Assembly: GCA_030425905.1 (NCBI GenBank)
Contig: JAUHZT010000003.1
Span: 1-62,028 of the forward strand
Length of the DNA: 62,028 nt
Direction of reading: 5' to 3'
Origin: Gammaproteobacteria bacterium
GTDB lineage: Bacteria > Pseudomonadota > Gammaproteobacteria > Steroidobacterales > Woeseiaceae
The translations under genes were made by a program, and so were the position numbers. Positions 26,162 to 35,388 of the stretch are shown here, piece after piece. The notes beneath the pieces were generated by a model. It was given only the letters and a program-made list of their open reading frames with translations. It did no database searches and was not told where the DNA came from. Numbering within the stretch: the first letter of the stretch is position 1; each line of letters starts with the position of its first letter.

Positions 26162-29100
26162 GCACGCTGCGCAGCTTTTTCGCTCTTGCCTCCCTGCTGC
26201 TGATGCCGGTGGCCTATGCGGCGGAGCCGTATCCGGGAACTGTCATTGAGTCGGTCGCACCGTACTTTGCGGCTGAGCGTGGCGGGCTGAAAGCGGGTGA
26301 CCGCATCGTCGGCTGGTCGAGCGCCGATGCTCCTGAGACCATCAAGCCACTAACTGGCGCTTTTGCTTTGCGTCTGCTGGAACGCGAAGTGCACCAGCGC
26401 ACACCTGTCACGCTGCACGGCTGGCGCGGCGATGTCCGCATTTCGATCACGCCTGCGCATGGCCGCTGGCGGATTGGCGCACACCCGGACTGGCCCAATG
26501 AAGTTGTTGCTGACTACGAACAACTGCGGGCCCGTATAACAACCGACGCAGTCACCGCAGTTGACGACGCCAGTAAACTGGCTACCTCGATGCAGGCGGC
26601 CGGGGACCCCGAAGCCGCGGCCTGGTTGTGGTACAGCTTAAGCGCCCCTGCCGCAGCCGAAGGGCGCTGGCCACAGGCCACCGAGCTCTACCGCAAAGCG
26701 CTTGGAGAACTGCAAAGTGCAGCGTTCACTGCCGAACGCGGTCTGTTGTGGTACCTGCTCGCGGGTGCGCAAGTGCGGCAGAACCTCTTTGACGAAGCTG
26801 TCGCCAGCCATGAGCAGGCACTGGCACTTGAAAGCACCATCAGTACCGATCGACTGGCGATCGCCGCGAATTACGTGGGCCTCGGTCAGATAGCCAGGCG
26901 CCGCAGCGATCTGACACACGCGCTTTCCCTGCTCGAGAGTGCCCGCTCGCTGCAGGAACGGCTGGCGCCGGAAAGCCTGCTGGTTGCCAGTACATTGCAG
27001 GAACTTGCGCGCATCCACCTTGCATTGGGCGACATAGAGCTTGCAGCGGACCAATACGATCGCGCTTATACCATCGCCAGTGTACGAGACCCGGGTGGTG
27101 TCGCCGCCTCCGGCTACCTGAACGGCCTCGGCATCGTGAACTACATGCGTGGCGATGTCGCGGCTGCCGAACAGCAGTGGACGCTGGCGCTGCAAATGAA
27201 ACAGCGCATGGAGCCCGGTAGCCGCAACGTCGCCTCTATCTTGCACAATGTCGGACTGATTAATCGTGAGCGCGGCGACCTGCGTGAAGCCGAGTCCTAT
27301 TACCGGGAGGCGCTGGCTATCGGTGAGCACCTCGAACCAGGCAGCCTGAATATGTCGCGAACGCTGAATAACCTGGGGACGCTGGCACTCGAACAGGGTG
27401 ATCTGCGCAATGCCGAATACTTCCATCAGCGCGCCTTTGAAGTACGTCAATCCACCGTGCCGGATTCGCTGGATCTCGTTATCTCTCTGATTAATCTCGG
27501 CAACGTTGCGCGCGAAAAAGAAGACTACCAGCAGGCTGTCGCATTTTATCGTGACGCGCTCACGATACAGGAGCGCATCGCGCCCAACACCGCCGACCAC
27601 GCCCGCATTCTGGCCAACCTTGGCGTTAGCGCAAGACTGCAGCAACAGCTTGAAAAGGCTGAGCAGCTTTTTGAGCAAGCGCTACAGGTCCAGCTGGCGA
27701 TTGCCCCGGACAGCGCCGACACGGCAGAGATTGCGACCCAACTGGGACAGACTCTGCTCGCCAGCGGCGAGCCTGCGCGCGCCGCCGCCATGTACGAGAA
27801 AGCCAGCAACATCCTGACCGAGCTTGCACCGGACACGTTTCGCAGTGCGCGCGCCTGGCACGGCCTGGCGCTGGTAGCCGAAGCGACCGGCGATGCGAAA
27901 ACGGCCAACCAGCACTACGTTCGCGCGGTGGGTGCCCTGCAACGACAGCAAGAACGGCTGGGCGGCTCGGACGAGTCGCGCGCGCGCGTCAAGGCGCGCT
28001 TCATGAATATCTACAAAGATTACATTCGCTTCTTGCTCGAAGCAGGAGAACCCGAACGGGCCTTCGAAATTCTGGAACAGTCCAGGGCAAAAGAACTCTC
28101 GAACATGCTGGCGGAGCGCGACCTCGTTTTCGCCGAGAGCGTGCCGCCCGAACTCGAACGTGAGCGCCGGCAACTCGGCAAACGCTACGAAGACCAGCAA
28201 CGCGAACTGTACAGTACGACCGATGCGGCAAGACGCGAGGAACTTCAGACCAGCCTGCTTGCCATCCGCCGCGAGCAGGATGCAATGCAGCGCCGACTGC
28301 GTGACGAGGCGCCCGGGCTTGCGCAGCTCAAGTACCCGGGCAGTCACTCGTTTGAGGATTATCGCCAGGCTGTGCCCGCCGGCGCCGTCGCCGTCGCCTT
28401 CAATCTCAACAAGACGTATACCGACAGCTTCCTGATAGACAGGCACGGGCAACTGCACGTAGCCAGGCTGGAGGTCGGCGAGGAGGCGCTCCGTGAGCAG
28501 GTTCGGCGCTTCCGGTTTCTGATAGACGCAGGCCGATGGGACAGCGAACCTGGCGCACCGTTGCTCGACCTGGCGGCCCGCTTATACGAGGAATTGCTAG
28601 AACCCCTGCAATCACAGATAGAGGATGCGGACCTGTTGCTGATTGTGCCCGATGGCGCGCTGCAGGTATTGCCTTTCGCCGCGATGCGGCGCGCTAACGG
28701 CGCTACCGGCCAGTACCTCGCCGAGTGGAAACCAAGCCTGCTTGTCAGCTCCCTCGGTATCTACTCACAGCTTGCACAACGCTCTGACTCGCAAAAAACA
28801 GGCGAGTTGCGCGGCCTGGTGGCATTCGGAGACCCGAACTTCCTGTCGGCCACAGAGAGTACCGCGGCAGTAAACAAGCGTGTTGGCTATAACCTGGCAC
28901 AACTGGCCCCGCTACCCTGGACCGCGACCGAAGTTAAGAATATCGCTGACACCTATCCGGACAACAGTGTGATTTACACTGGCGCTGAAGCCACCGAGGA
29001 GCGCGCGAAATCGGTACCTGGCAGCACGCGTTTCCTGCATTTCGCAACGCACGCAATGCTCGATGTGTGGCATCCGCTCGATACCGCCATCGTACTCAGC

Positions 29101-29544
29101 GCTCCGGATGATCCCGAAAACGCTGCCGAAAACGGACTGCTGAGCGCCTGGGAGATCTACGAAGGCCTGCGCGTTGATGCTGAACTGGTCACTTTGTCCG
29201 CCTGTGAGACAGCACTCGGTGGCGCTTACTCCGGTGAAGGCCTGCTTGGTCTCACACGGGCTTTTCAATACGCCGGTGCGTCCACGGTCATGGCTTCACT
29301 CTGGAATATCAACGACCGCTCCACCAGTGATCTGATGACTCACTTTTACAAAGCCACCGCCGAGGGGCTGCCCCTGGCTGAGGCCTTGCAACAGGCGCAG
29401 TTGGCGATGCTGCGTGGCGACAGCCCGGCGCCGCGATCCCTGCGCGCCCGACTGAAACGCTGGTTGCGGGCAGACGACTCGACAACGTCATTGCAGCACC
29501 CCTACCACTGGGGCGGCTTTGTCATGAACGGGCGCGGCCACTAA
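26158..29544 (+). CDS. Exported PDZ-TPR-CHAT protein (putative caspase-like protease)
   Basis: 1128 residues from GTG 26158. Order: signal peptide (ends VAYAAEP, about 22); PDZ-like domain about 25-100 (GTVIESVAPYFAAERGGLKAGDRIVGWS); about ten tetratricopeptide repeats from 110 to 600 of the kinesin-light-chain type (ILHNVGLINRERGDLREAE); a coiled coil about 640-720; then a CHAT domain from about 770. The peptidase dyad is intact: His965 in LHFATHAML and Cys1016 in LSACETALGG, with the family ending HPYHWGGFVMNG. CHAT proteins are clan CD, caspase-like cysteine peptidases. The signal peptide makes this one periplasmic or external. Operon with ECF sigma and its putative anti-sigma. Confidence 0.93.
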   Translation: MSTLRSFFALASLLLMPVAYAAEPYPGTVIESVAPYFAAERGGLKAGDRIVGWSSADAPETIKPLTGAFALRLLEREVHQRTPVTLHGWRGDVRISITPAHGRWRIGAHPDWPNEVVADYEQLRARITTDAVTAVDDASKLATSMQAAGDPEAAAWLWYSLSAPAAAEGRWPQATELYRKALGELQSAAFTAERGLLWYLLAGAQVRQNLFDEAVASHEQALALESTISTDRLAIAANYVGLGQIARRRSDLTHALSLLESARSLQERLAPESLLVASTLQELARIHLALGDIELAADQYDRAYTIASVRDPGGVAASGYLNGLGIVNYMRGDVAAAEQQWTLALQMKQRMEPGSRNVASILHNVGLINRERGDLREAESYYREALAIGEHLEPGSLNMSRTLNNLGTLALEQGDLRNAEYFHQRAFEVRQSTVPDSLDLVISLINLGNVAREKEDYQQAVAFYRDALTIQERIAPNTADHARILANLGVSARLQQQLEKAEQLFEQALQVQLAIAPDSADTAEIATQLGQTLLASGEPARAAAMYEKASNILTELAPDTFRSARAWHGLALVAEATGDAKTANQHYVRAVGALQRQQERLGGSDESRARVKARFMNIYKDYIRFLLEAGEPERAFEILEQSRAKELSNMLAERDLVFAESVPPELERERRQLGKRYEDQQRELYSTTDAARREELQTSLLAIRREQDAMQRRLRDEAPGLAQLKYPGSHSFEDYRQAVPAGAVAVAFNLNKTYTDSFLIDRHGQLHVARLEVGEEALREQVRRFRFLIDAGRWDSEPGAPLLDLAARLYEELLEPLQSQIEDADLLLIVPDGALQVLPFAAMRRANGATGQYLAEWKPSLLVSSLGIYSQLAQRSDSQKTGELRGLVAFGDPNFLSATESTAAVNKRVGYNLAQLAPLPWTATEVKNIADTYPDNSVIYTGAEATEERAKSVPGSTRFLHFATHAMLDVWHPLDTAIVLSAPDDPENAAENGLLSAWEIYEGLRVDAELVTLSACETALGGAYSGEGLLGLTRAFQYAGASTVMASLWNINDRSTSDLMTHFYKATAEGLPLAEALQQAQLAMLRGDSPAPRSLRARLKRWLRADDSTTSLQHPYHWGGFVMNGRGH

Positions 29545-29563
29545 GCCGCGGATTCCGGACGCC

Positions 29564-30676
29564 CTAGAAACGCAGATCAAGACGTGGTGGCGGCTTGATG
29601 GGCGGCTGGAAACAAAGTGAACGTCCGATCGCATTGCCAGTCACGGTGCCTTTGTCCACCAGCGTTACAAAGCAGTCAATCAGCACGCTGCCATTGTTCA
29701 CAATGCGCGCCCCTGTGTCGTTGACGAGTACCGCTCTACTCGTGGCGTGCAGCCGTCCACCGCCGCCCGTGGTAATTGTTCCGACACCGTAATTGGACCA
29801 GGGGCCCTCATTGCGCAGGGTGCCGGACGTGACGGTGAGTAAGCCGTTCACATTGAGCGTGGCGCCCAGGTTGGTGATGTAACTGCCGGGAGTGGCATCG
29901 AACCGGCCACCTTCATCGACTGTCAGTACACCGTGCTCTGACCACATGATCAGGTTACCGGCAAGCTCGAGGCGACCACGGCCAGATACTGTCAATCGGC
30001 GGCGTAGTTTCATTTCCGACCCTGCATGATTGACAAGTTGCCCGTGAATCAGGGCCAGGTGCGGATTGAAGCGGGAGCCTCCCTTGTTGATAAAGACGCC
30101 GCCCAGATCAACCAGCAAGGATTCGAGATTAGGGGTAAGTCTTGTATCCCGGTCAAAGTAAAAACCATTGTTAATCAACTCCCCGCCATCAAATACCTGG
30201 ATGTGACCGGAGTTGTATATCCCCCATTGCACGAGCGTTGGGGAAGGCAAGCCATTTTCAATGGTCCCTTCCGACCGAACAATCCCTTCGTTGCTCAACG
30301 AACCCTTGTTGAGCCGCAGCGTTGCTTTGTTGGCAAGAATAACGGTGCCGCGGTTCAGGAAACTGGTATGCGGCGGGATACGCATGATCGAGTCGTTCAG
30401 CAGGCTCAGGTTGCCCTCATTTATCATCTGTCCGCTAATCGCAAGATCGATGCGCGCCGCCACTTCCAGCCGGTCGCCCGCCGCGATGGTATAGCCGGCT
30501 GGCAACAAGCAGCTTCCCAGTGCAGGGCTATTCGCGGGTGGCGAACCCCAGGTGCCACCAAGACCGGTGCAGTCCGACTCCCAGATTAGCGACACGGTTG
30601 CAGCAAATGTCGGGGTCGTTAAAAGCGCGGAAAGTGCCACGCTCCAGAAGAATCGTTTAACGTTGACACTGTTCAT
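29564..30676 (-). CDS. Secreted repeat (beta-helix-like) protein, unknown
   Basis: 370 residues with a signal peptide (MNSVNVKRFFWSVALSALL to TFAA) and SD-like AGGGGC eight bases before the start. The rest is built of short repeats around N-x-G and L-x-N-x-G (MINEGNLSLL, FLNRGTVILAN, LSNEGIVRSEG, IYNSGHIQVFDGG, LINNGFYF), spaced about 20-25 residues, the signature of a right-handed beta-helix or filamentous haemagglutinin-type solenoid. Cysteines near the N-terminus (SDCTGLGG, GSCLLP) and in the tail may form disulfides. No passenger-cleavage or autotransporter barrel is present. It ends 19 bp from the CHAT gene, convergently. Confidence 0.75.
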   Translation of the reverse strand: MNSVNVKRFFWSVALSALLTTPTFAATVSLIWESDCTGLGGTWGSPPANSPALGSCLLPAGYTIAAGDRLEVAARIDLAISGQMINEGNLSLLNDSIMRIPPHTSFLNRGTVILANKATLRLNKGSLSNEGIVRSEGTIENGLPSPTLVQWGIYNSGHIQVFDGGELINNGFYFDRDTRLTPNLESLLVDLGGVFINKGGSRFNPHLALIHGQLVNHAGSEMKLRRRLTVSGRGRLELAGNLIMWSEHGVLTVDEGGRFDATPGSYITNLGATLNVNGLLTVTSGTLRNEGPWSNYGVGTITTGGGGRLHATSRAVLVNDTGARIVNNGSVLIDCFVTLVDKGTVTGNAIGRSLCFQPPIKPPPRLDLRF

Positions 30677-30885
30677 ATAAGCCCCTGACTCGCGATTGGT
30701 GAGAATGAAGCCGGCCGGCTTCTGCAGGAAGAACGATCAGGCAACGAAAATTGGTGCAACGCCCGGCGAATAGCGACAGGTTTTCCTGGCAGCGACTGAT
30801 CACTCACAGCCAGACTGCCGGGAGATCGGACCGAGCCTGCCGCCCTACGCAACAGGCCCGGCACCGCCTGGCGAAAACAGCGCTG

Positions 30886-31458
30886 CTAGCAGGCCGTAAG
30901 ATTAAATTCAACCGGCAACGAATTTGAAATGACGTCATAGACTGGCGAGAACAATGCCATTTCAGTCAGCTCCTCCACACTGGCTTCGCTCTTGACGCGC
31001 ATGTTCACCGTGACCTTGCTGAAACCTTTGCGCACCTCTTCAGAGAGCCCGAACAGGCCTCGAACGTCCATGTCACCGGTATATGAAGAATTGACAGCCT
31101 CAATTTCCACGCCGCGTACGGCCGCATGGTTAACAAGTGTCCCGGTAAGACAGGCGGCCAGCGCATGCAGCAGATACTCCATTGCATTGGGTGCCCGGTT
31201 CTGGCCGCACGCGATCGGCGGCTCATCCGCCTCCAGCGTAAAGGCCTCCTTGCGCGTCGTGTCCTCTTCATTGCCTGCGTAGAAGCCCTTGATCTCGCTG
31301 CGGCTCAGCTCCCCATCAATCCACTGGTTGTTTGCCCGCCATTGAAACCTTGCAAAGCCCGTGTCGGCTTCGATGGAGCCGATAACGTTCATGAGCTGGT
31401 TTACGTCTACGCCATTGGTCAGGTCCTGAACTTGCGGTGTCGTGCTAGTCGTTGTCAT
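30886..31458 (-). CDS. OsmC family protein
   Basis: 190 residues. The OsmC-type reactive cysteines are in EPPIACGQNRAPNAMEYLL and LAACLTGTLVNHAAVRG, with the conserved helix between them and the long RVKSEASVEELTEMALFSPV segment after. The family comprises thiol-dependent peroxidases acting on organic hydroperoxides. It is divergent from an HxlR-type regulator with a conserved cysteine, 145 bp away, the usual pairing for redox-controlled osmC/ohr-like genes. About 210 bp downstream, up to 30676, shows no convincing gene. Confidence 0.88.
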   Translation of the reverse strand: MTTTSTTPQVQDLTNGVDVNQLMNVIGSIEADTGFARFQWRANNQWIDGELSRSEIKGFYAGNEEDTTRKEAFTLEADEPPIACGQNRAPNAMEYLLHALAACLTGTLVNHAAVRGVEIEAVNSSYTGDMDVRGLFGLSEEVRKGFSKVTVNMRVKSEASVEELTEMALFSPVYDVISNSLPVEFNLTAC

Positions 31459-31542
31459 TTCATCTCTCTCATAAAGTGGGTGTCAGTGACGGAATACAAC
31501 CGCCTGAGAGCATGTTAGAAATTGGGTCAGCTTGCCGGATAC

Positions 31543-31578
31543 TGTAGGAAGTGTAGTATTTAGCTACATATTCTGTAG
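31543..31578. promoter_or_regulatory. Candidate operator between osmC-like and hxlR-like genes
   Basis: Three direct TGTAG copies (31543, 31552, 31574) and one inverted CTACA (31564) lie within 36 bp; TGTAG at 31552-31556 and CTACA at 31564-31568 form an inverted repeat with a 7-base spacer. It is centred about 50 bp upstream of the regulator ATG, a normal place for autoregulation by an HxlR dimer. Confidence 0.45.
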
Positions 31579-31603
31579 TTAGCCAGGGGTCGGGAGGGGC
31601 GCA

Positions 31604-32311
31604 ATGACAGGCTACGGACAGTTTTGCCCGGTCGCGAAAGCGACCGAAATCGTCGGCGAGAAGTGGACGCTGCTTGTGTTGCGTGAGCTCTTGCTGGGCA
31701 CCACACGGTTCAATGACTTTCAGCGCGCGATGGCGCGCATGTCGCCAACGCTGCTTGCCAAAAGGCTCAGGCATCTTGAAAACGCTGGCATTGTCATACG
31801 CAAGAAAATCCCCGGTCAGAAGGGTTATGAATACCGTCTAACCGCGGCAGGCAAAGAGCTTGCGCCACTGGTAGAAGTTCTTGCAACCTGGGGTATGCGA
31901 TGGGCGCGCAGCCAGTTGACGGACGACGAACTCGATGTGGAATTCCTGATGCGCGAGGTGCAACGGCGGTTGCAGACGGCGTACCTGCCCGATGGCCAGA
32001 CAGTCATTTGCCTGATATTCGATGAACTGGCGAAACACAAGTCCTGGTGGCTGCTGGTCGACGACGACGTTGTTGACGTGTGCACCGAAGATCCCGGGAA
32101 GGACGTCGATCTCTACCTCAATTCGAGCGTGCGCAAGCTCGTTGAAGTGTGGGAAGGCGACCTCGAGATACGCAGTGCATTGCGTAACGGGTCGATCAAG
32201 GCGCACGGTTCGCGACACCTGATTCGCACAATGCCCGACTGGTTCGGTGTTTGCCTGTACAAGCACGTGCAGCGCGGTGACCCTGTCCTCCTGCAGCAAA
32301 TCGCCGAGTAA
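31604..32311 (+). CDS. HxlR-family transcriptional regulator with C-terminal extension
   Basis: 235 residues, about twice the usual HxlR length. Residues 1-105 form the winged helix: CPVAKATEIVGEKWTLLVLRELL, then the recognition helix SPTLLAKRLRHLENAG and wing GYEYRLTAAGKEL. Cys8 is at the conserved redox position of HxlR/HypR regulators. Residues 115-235 are an added domain (QTVICLIFDELAKHKSWWLLVDDDVVDVC...) that recalls SCP2-like sterol-carrier folds fused to some HxlR proteins and could bind a hydrophobic ligand. It is divergent from the OsmC gene, which it probably controls. Confidence 0.9.
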   Translation: MTGYGQFCPVAKATEIVGEKWTLLVLRELLLGTTRFNDFQRAMARMSPTLLAKRLRHLENAGIVIRKKIPGQKGYEYRLTAAGKELAPLVEVLATWGMRWARSQLTDDELDVEFLMREVQRRLQTAYLPDGQTVICLIFDELAKHKSWWLLVDDDVVDVCTEDPGKDVDLYLNSSVRKLVEVWEGDLEIRSALRNGSIKAHGSRHLIRTMPDWFGVCLYKHVQRGDPVLLQQIAE

Positions 32312-32317
32312 GACCTG

Positions 32318-32341
32318 TTGCGCCCTGACGCACCGGCGCAA
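32318..32341. terminator. Hairpin between convergent genes
   Basis: TTGCGCC (32318-32324) and GGCGCAA (32335-32341) form a 7-bp stem with a 10-base loop, just after the HxlR stop and overlapping the end of the convergent hydrolase gene. There is no T-tract on either side, so intrinsic termination is uncertain. Confidence 0.3.
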
Positions 32342-32343
32342 AC

Positions 32344-33954
32344 CTAGCGACGCCGCAGGTCGAGATCCTCAAATTCAAAATCGCTGCGCTTGTCGACTGA
32401 GCGCATCACGATGCGTGCAAACTCGCCCGGCGTGTCGCCCGTAAACGTCACGTAGGCATCGCCGTCGACCGAGCGGTCGGTCCAGCGCGCAATAAACGTA
32501 TCGCCGCGCCAGGGTTCCATAGGGCCGGTCAGTTTGGGTGACTTTTCAGCGCTGAACCACAACACGCCCTCTTTGATCGTGATGTCGACCCGGCCGAACC
32601 AGTCATCCTCGAAAACCCCCGCATAGGCTTCGAGTGATGCGAACGGGGCAAGCGCCTGTCCCGCAGGCAGCTCGTCTGCCGTTGCCTCTTCCCCATTTGC
32701 TGCAGCTTCTGCCGCCCGCCGCGCGTCTTCCGCTTCGTACCAGGCAATCCAGTCGGTAACCCCCTCGCCCATGTACTTGCGCACCACGGTATTCGCCAGC
32801 ACCTCGCGTGCGCGGCCACTGGAGCCGTTCGTCAACACGACCACGCCAAGATTGACCTCGGGAATCAGCACCATGTTCGAATTCCAGCCCGATAAGGTCC
32901 CGGTGTGCGCCACTTCCAGGTAGCCGTGCACGTCGGCCAATCGCCAGCCCAGGCCATATGCCTTGAAGTGTGTCTGGTTAACTTCGGTGTCGCGCTGCGA
33001 TACCGAACGAATTGTGTAGGGCTGCCACATCGCCTCACTTTGTTCGACGCTGAAGAGCACTTCACCGTCCGGGGTCACGCCACGATTCAGCTGCACTTGC
33101 GCCCAGGTCACCATGTCTTTGAGGCTGCAGCGAATACCGCCGGCAGCAACCGAGGTGTTTGGCTCGGCAACAATCCGACTGCGTTCGATCACCTGCAGGC
33201 GCCCTTCTACCTCACCGTGCGGCAAGGCAACATTGCGCATGTCGCGCTTCGACAGCGTACCGGCAAAGCAGCGATCCGCATCGAGCGCGCCCATGATGCG
33301 CTCGTCGACAAATGACTCCCAGCGCTCACCCGTGATCGCGGGAACCAGTTCTCCTGCGACGATGTACAGCAGGTTGTCGTAGGCATACTCGCTGCGAAAA
33401 CCGGACTCGGGCTTGAAGTAGCGCAGGTTGTCGCGGATATCATCGCGCGAGAAATTATTCGGTTCCGGCCACAGCATCAGGTCGCCAACAAACGGTGCCA
33501 GCCCGCTGCGGTGAGTCAGCAGGTCGATGACCGTGAACTCCCGCGTTACCCAGGGGTCATGCAGGCGAAACTCGGGCATGTGATCGATGATCTTGTCGTC
33601 CCAGGCGAGCTTGCCCTCATCGACCAGGATCGCGAGCGAGGCGGCTGTAAACGCTTTGCTGTTCGAGGCAATCTTGAACAGCGTTTTGTCATCGATCCGC
33701 TCGCGCCGGCCAAGCTCACGCACGCCATAGCCTTTGGCATGTACGACTTCGCCATCTTTGACAATACCGAGCGCAAGACCTGGCACCGGGTAGTAATCAA
33801 GGATACGTTCGGCCAGCGCGTCAATTTCTGCCTCGCTGAGCGATTCGTCAGCCGTTGCCGGTGTGCCGAACATCAGCACCGCCAAAGCGATCACTGCGAG
33901 CAGGTGCCCGATCCAGCAGCGACGTACGAAGAAAGCTTTAAGTGACATGAACAC
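32344..33954 (-). CDS. Class C beta-lactamase-family serine hydrolase with DUF3471-like tail
   Basis: 536 residues, exported (signal peptide through about 35, MFGTPATADE). The serine motif is FKIASNSKAFTAAS (S97-x-x-K100), the Tyr-x-Asn element is YDNLLYIVAGEL, and HTGTLSGWNSN replaces KTG, as in the AmpC/esterase/D,D-peptidase family. The C-terminal 150 residues (YAGVFEDDWFGRVDITIKEG...) form a lipocalin-like DUF3471 domain. Not a typical resistance enzyme. It starts 2 bp after the NhaC-family gene ends and is co-transcribed with it. Context suggests D-amino-acid peptide hydrolysis, which is inferred. Confidence 0.88.
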   Translation of the reverse strand: MFMSLKAFFVRRCWIGHLLAVIALAVLMFGTPATADESLSEAEIDALAERILDYYPVPGLALGIVKDGEVVHAKGYGVRELGRRERIDDKTLFKIASNSKAFTAASLAILVDEGKLAWDDKIIDHMPEFRLHDPWVTREFTVIDLLTHRSGLAPFVGDLMLWPEPNNFSRDDIRDNLRYFKPESGFRSEYAYDNLLYIVAGELVPAITGERWESFVDERIMGALDADRCFAGTLSKRDMRNVALPHGEVEGRLQVIERSRIVAEPNTSVAAGGIRCSLKDMVTWAQVQLNRGVTPDGEVLFSVEQSEAMWQPYTIRSVSQRDTEVNQTHFKAYGLGWRLADVHGYLEVAHTGTLSGWNSNMVLIPEVNLGVVVLTNGSSGRAREVLANTVVRKYMGEGVTDWIAWYEAEDARRAAEAAANGEEATADELPAGQALAPFASLEAYAGVFEDDWFGRVDITIKEGVLWFSAEKSPKLTGPMEPWRGDTFIARWTDRSVDGDAYVTFTGDTPGEFARIVMRSVDKRSDFEFEDLDLRRR

Positions 33955-33956
33955 AG

Positions 33957-35324
33957 CTAGAGCATTACAAGACCGGCACCGATGTATAGCACCAGCGCAA
34001 TCAGGCCTGCAAAAAGTGCGTACGGCAACTGGGTGCGAACATGCTCGAGAAGGTCACAGCCGGACGCAATGGCCGACACCGCCGTTGTATCGGAAATGGG
34101 TGAACAATGATCCCCGAATACACCGCCGCCCAGTATGGGTGCCAACAGCAGCGCGGGCGGCAGGTTCAGGTCGACAGCCAGCGGCATGCCGAGCGGGATC
34201 AGGATTGCGAAGGTGCCCCAGGACGTGCCCGTGGAGAACGAGATCAGCGCACCCGCCAGGAACAACATGGCCGGTATCAGGAAGTGTGGCAGGTTCTCAT
34301 CGACCAGCCCGGCGATGTACTTGCCGGTACCAAGGTCGCCTAAGCTCGCGCCGAGCGCCAGCGACAGCAGCACGATCGCTACCAGCGGCAGCAACTCACC
34401 CATACCGTCAAAGCTGATCTTGATGAGTTCGTGATGATTGAAGCGGCCGCCCAGCAATAACTGAAAATAGCCGACCAGTATTGCAAGCGTCGTGGCATAC
34501 AGCACCGACTTTGAACCACTGCCATCGGCCAGCACGCCATTGCCGGTCCAGAACATGAAACCGACCATGCCAAAAATCATCACGGCCAGCGGCACAATCA
34601 TGTAGCGCGCTTTGGTTGGTTCGATGGCCTCGACATCCGCACCGCCAACCGGTGGCTTGTTGCTCGTTGCGAGCGGGCCAAAGTAGCGACCCGTCAAAGC
34701 TGTGAGAAAAACGATGCCCAGGGTGACGATTGCATAAAAATTGAAGGCTACCGAAGACCACAGCACGCTCGCCGAACTCATATTGAACTGGTAGCTGTTG
34801 AGCAGCACGAGAATGAATGCGCCCCAACCGTTCAGGAGGATCAGGATACATACCGGTGCCGAGGTACTGTCGATGATGTAGGCGAGCTTCGCGCGACTCA
34901 TGCCGAACTTGTCAAACAGGCCGCGCGAAAGAATGCCCGCCGTCAGCACACTCAGGTTGGATTCAACGAAGATCAGCGCACCGACGGTGCTGGTCAGCAG
35001 TGTCGCCTGCCGCTCGGTCTTGGCAACACCCCGGTTCACGAGGCTGTTGACCATCGCGGCAACACCGCCCGAATAACGGATCAGGGCGAGCAGCGCGCCG
35101 ATCATCAGGCTGAAGATAAGAAGACGCGCGTTCCCGGCGTCGCCGAATACGGCCACGATGCGTTCGATACTGTTCAACACGCCGTGCAACGGCGCCTGCC
35201 AGTGCCGGTTTATCTGCAGCAACTCCGCGGAGAAGATCGCCAGCAGCAACGCAATGATGACTTCGCGTCGCCACAAGACAACAGCAATCGCGACAATCGG
35301 TGGAATGACAGAGGTCCAGTCCAA
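33957..35324 (-). CDS. NhaC-family Na+/H+ antiporter-like transporter
   Basis: 455 residues with about 12 membrane helices. Family text includes LIRYSGGVAAMVNSLVNR, SNLSVLTAGILSRGLFDKFGMSR, the STSAPVCILILLNGWGAF re-entrant region and FSTGTSWGTFAILIPLGMPLA, ending with GGVFGDHCSPISDTTAVSAIASGCD. This last block is characteristic of NhaC and related amino-acid/proton antiporters. It is transcribed with the beta-lactamase-family hydrolase and divergently from lysA, which hints at amino acid or small-peptide exchange rather than simple sodium extrusion. That is inference; the family assignment itself is firm. Confidence 0.88.
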   Translation of the reverse strand: MDWTSVIPPIVAIAVVLWRREVIIALLLAIFSAELLQINRHWQAPLHGVLNSIERIVAVFGDAGNARLLIFSLMIGALLALIRYSGGVAAMVNSLVNRGVAKTERQATLLTSTVGALIFVESNLSVLTAGILSRGLFDKFGMSRAKLAYIIDSTSAPVCILILLNGWGAFILVLLNSYQFNMSSASVLWSSVAFNFYAIVTLGIVFLTALTGRYFGPLATSNKPPVGGADVEAIEPTKARYMIVPLAVMIFGMVGFMFWTGNGVLADGSGSKSVLYATTLAILVGYFQLLLGGRFNHHELIKISFDGMGELLPLVAIVLLSLALGASLGDLGTGKYIAGLVDENLPHFLIPAMLFLAGALISFSTGTSWGTFAILIPLGMPLAVDLNLPPALLLAPILGGGVFGDHCSPISDTTAVSAIASGCDLLEHVRTQLPYALFAGLIALVLYIGAGLVML

Positions 35325-35357
35325 AGCCGGATTCCAGGCGCAGTGAACGTGGCAAAT

Positions 35358-35370
35358 TAATCATTTATTC
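35358..35370. promoter_or_regulatory. Candidate RpiR/MurR-type operator (site C)
   Basis: TAATCATTTATTC in the divergent promoter between the NhaC-family gene and lysA; same pattern as the element at 17829. It lies 31 bp from a second copy at 35389, about three helical turns, which would suit tetramer binding. Confidence 0.4.
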
Positions 35371-35388
35371 GAGTACAGTCAACTTGTA

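Noticed and set aside
30673-30864. 63-codon minus-strand frame overlapping the start of the secreted repeat protein by 4 bp
   Set aside because: The ATGA overlap is suggestive, but the product is Arg/Ser/Pro-rich with no signal, helix or conserved pattern; I treat 30677-30885 as intergenic.
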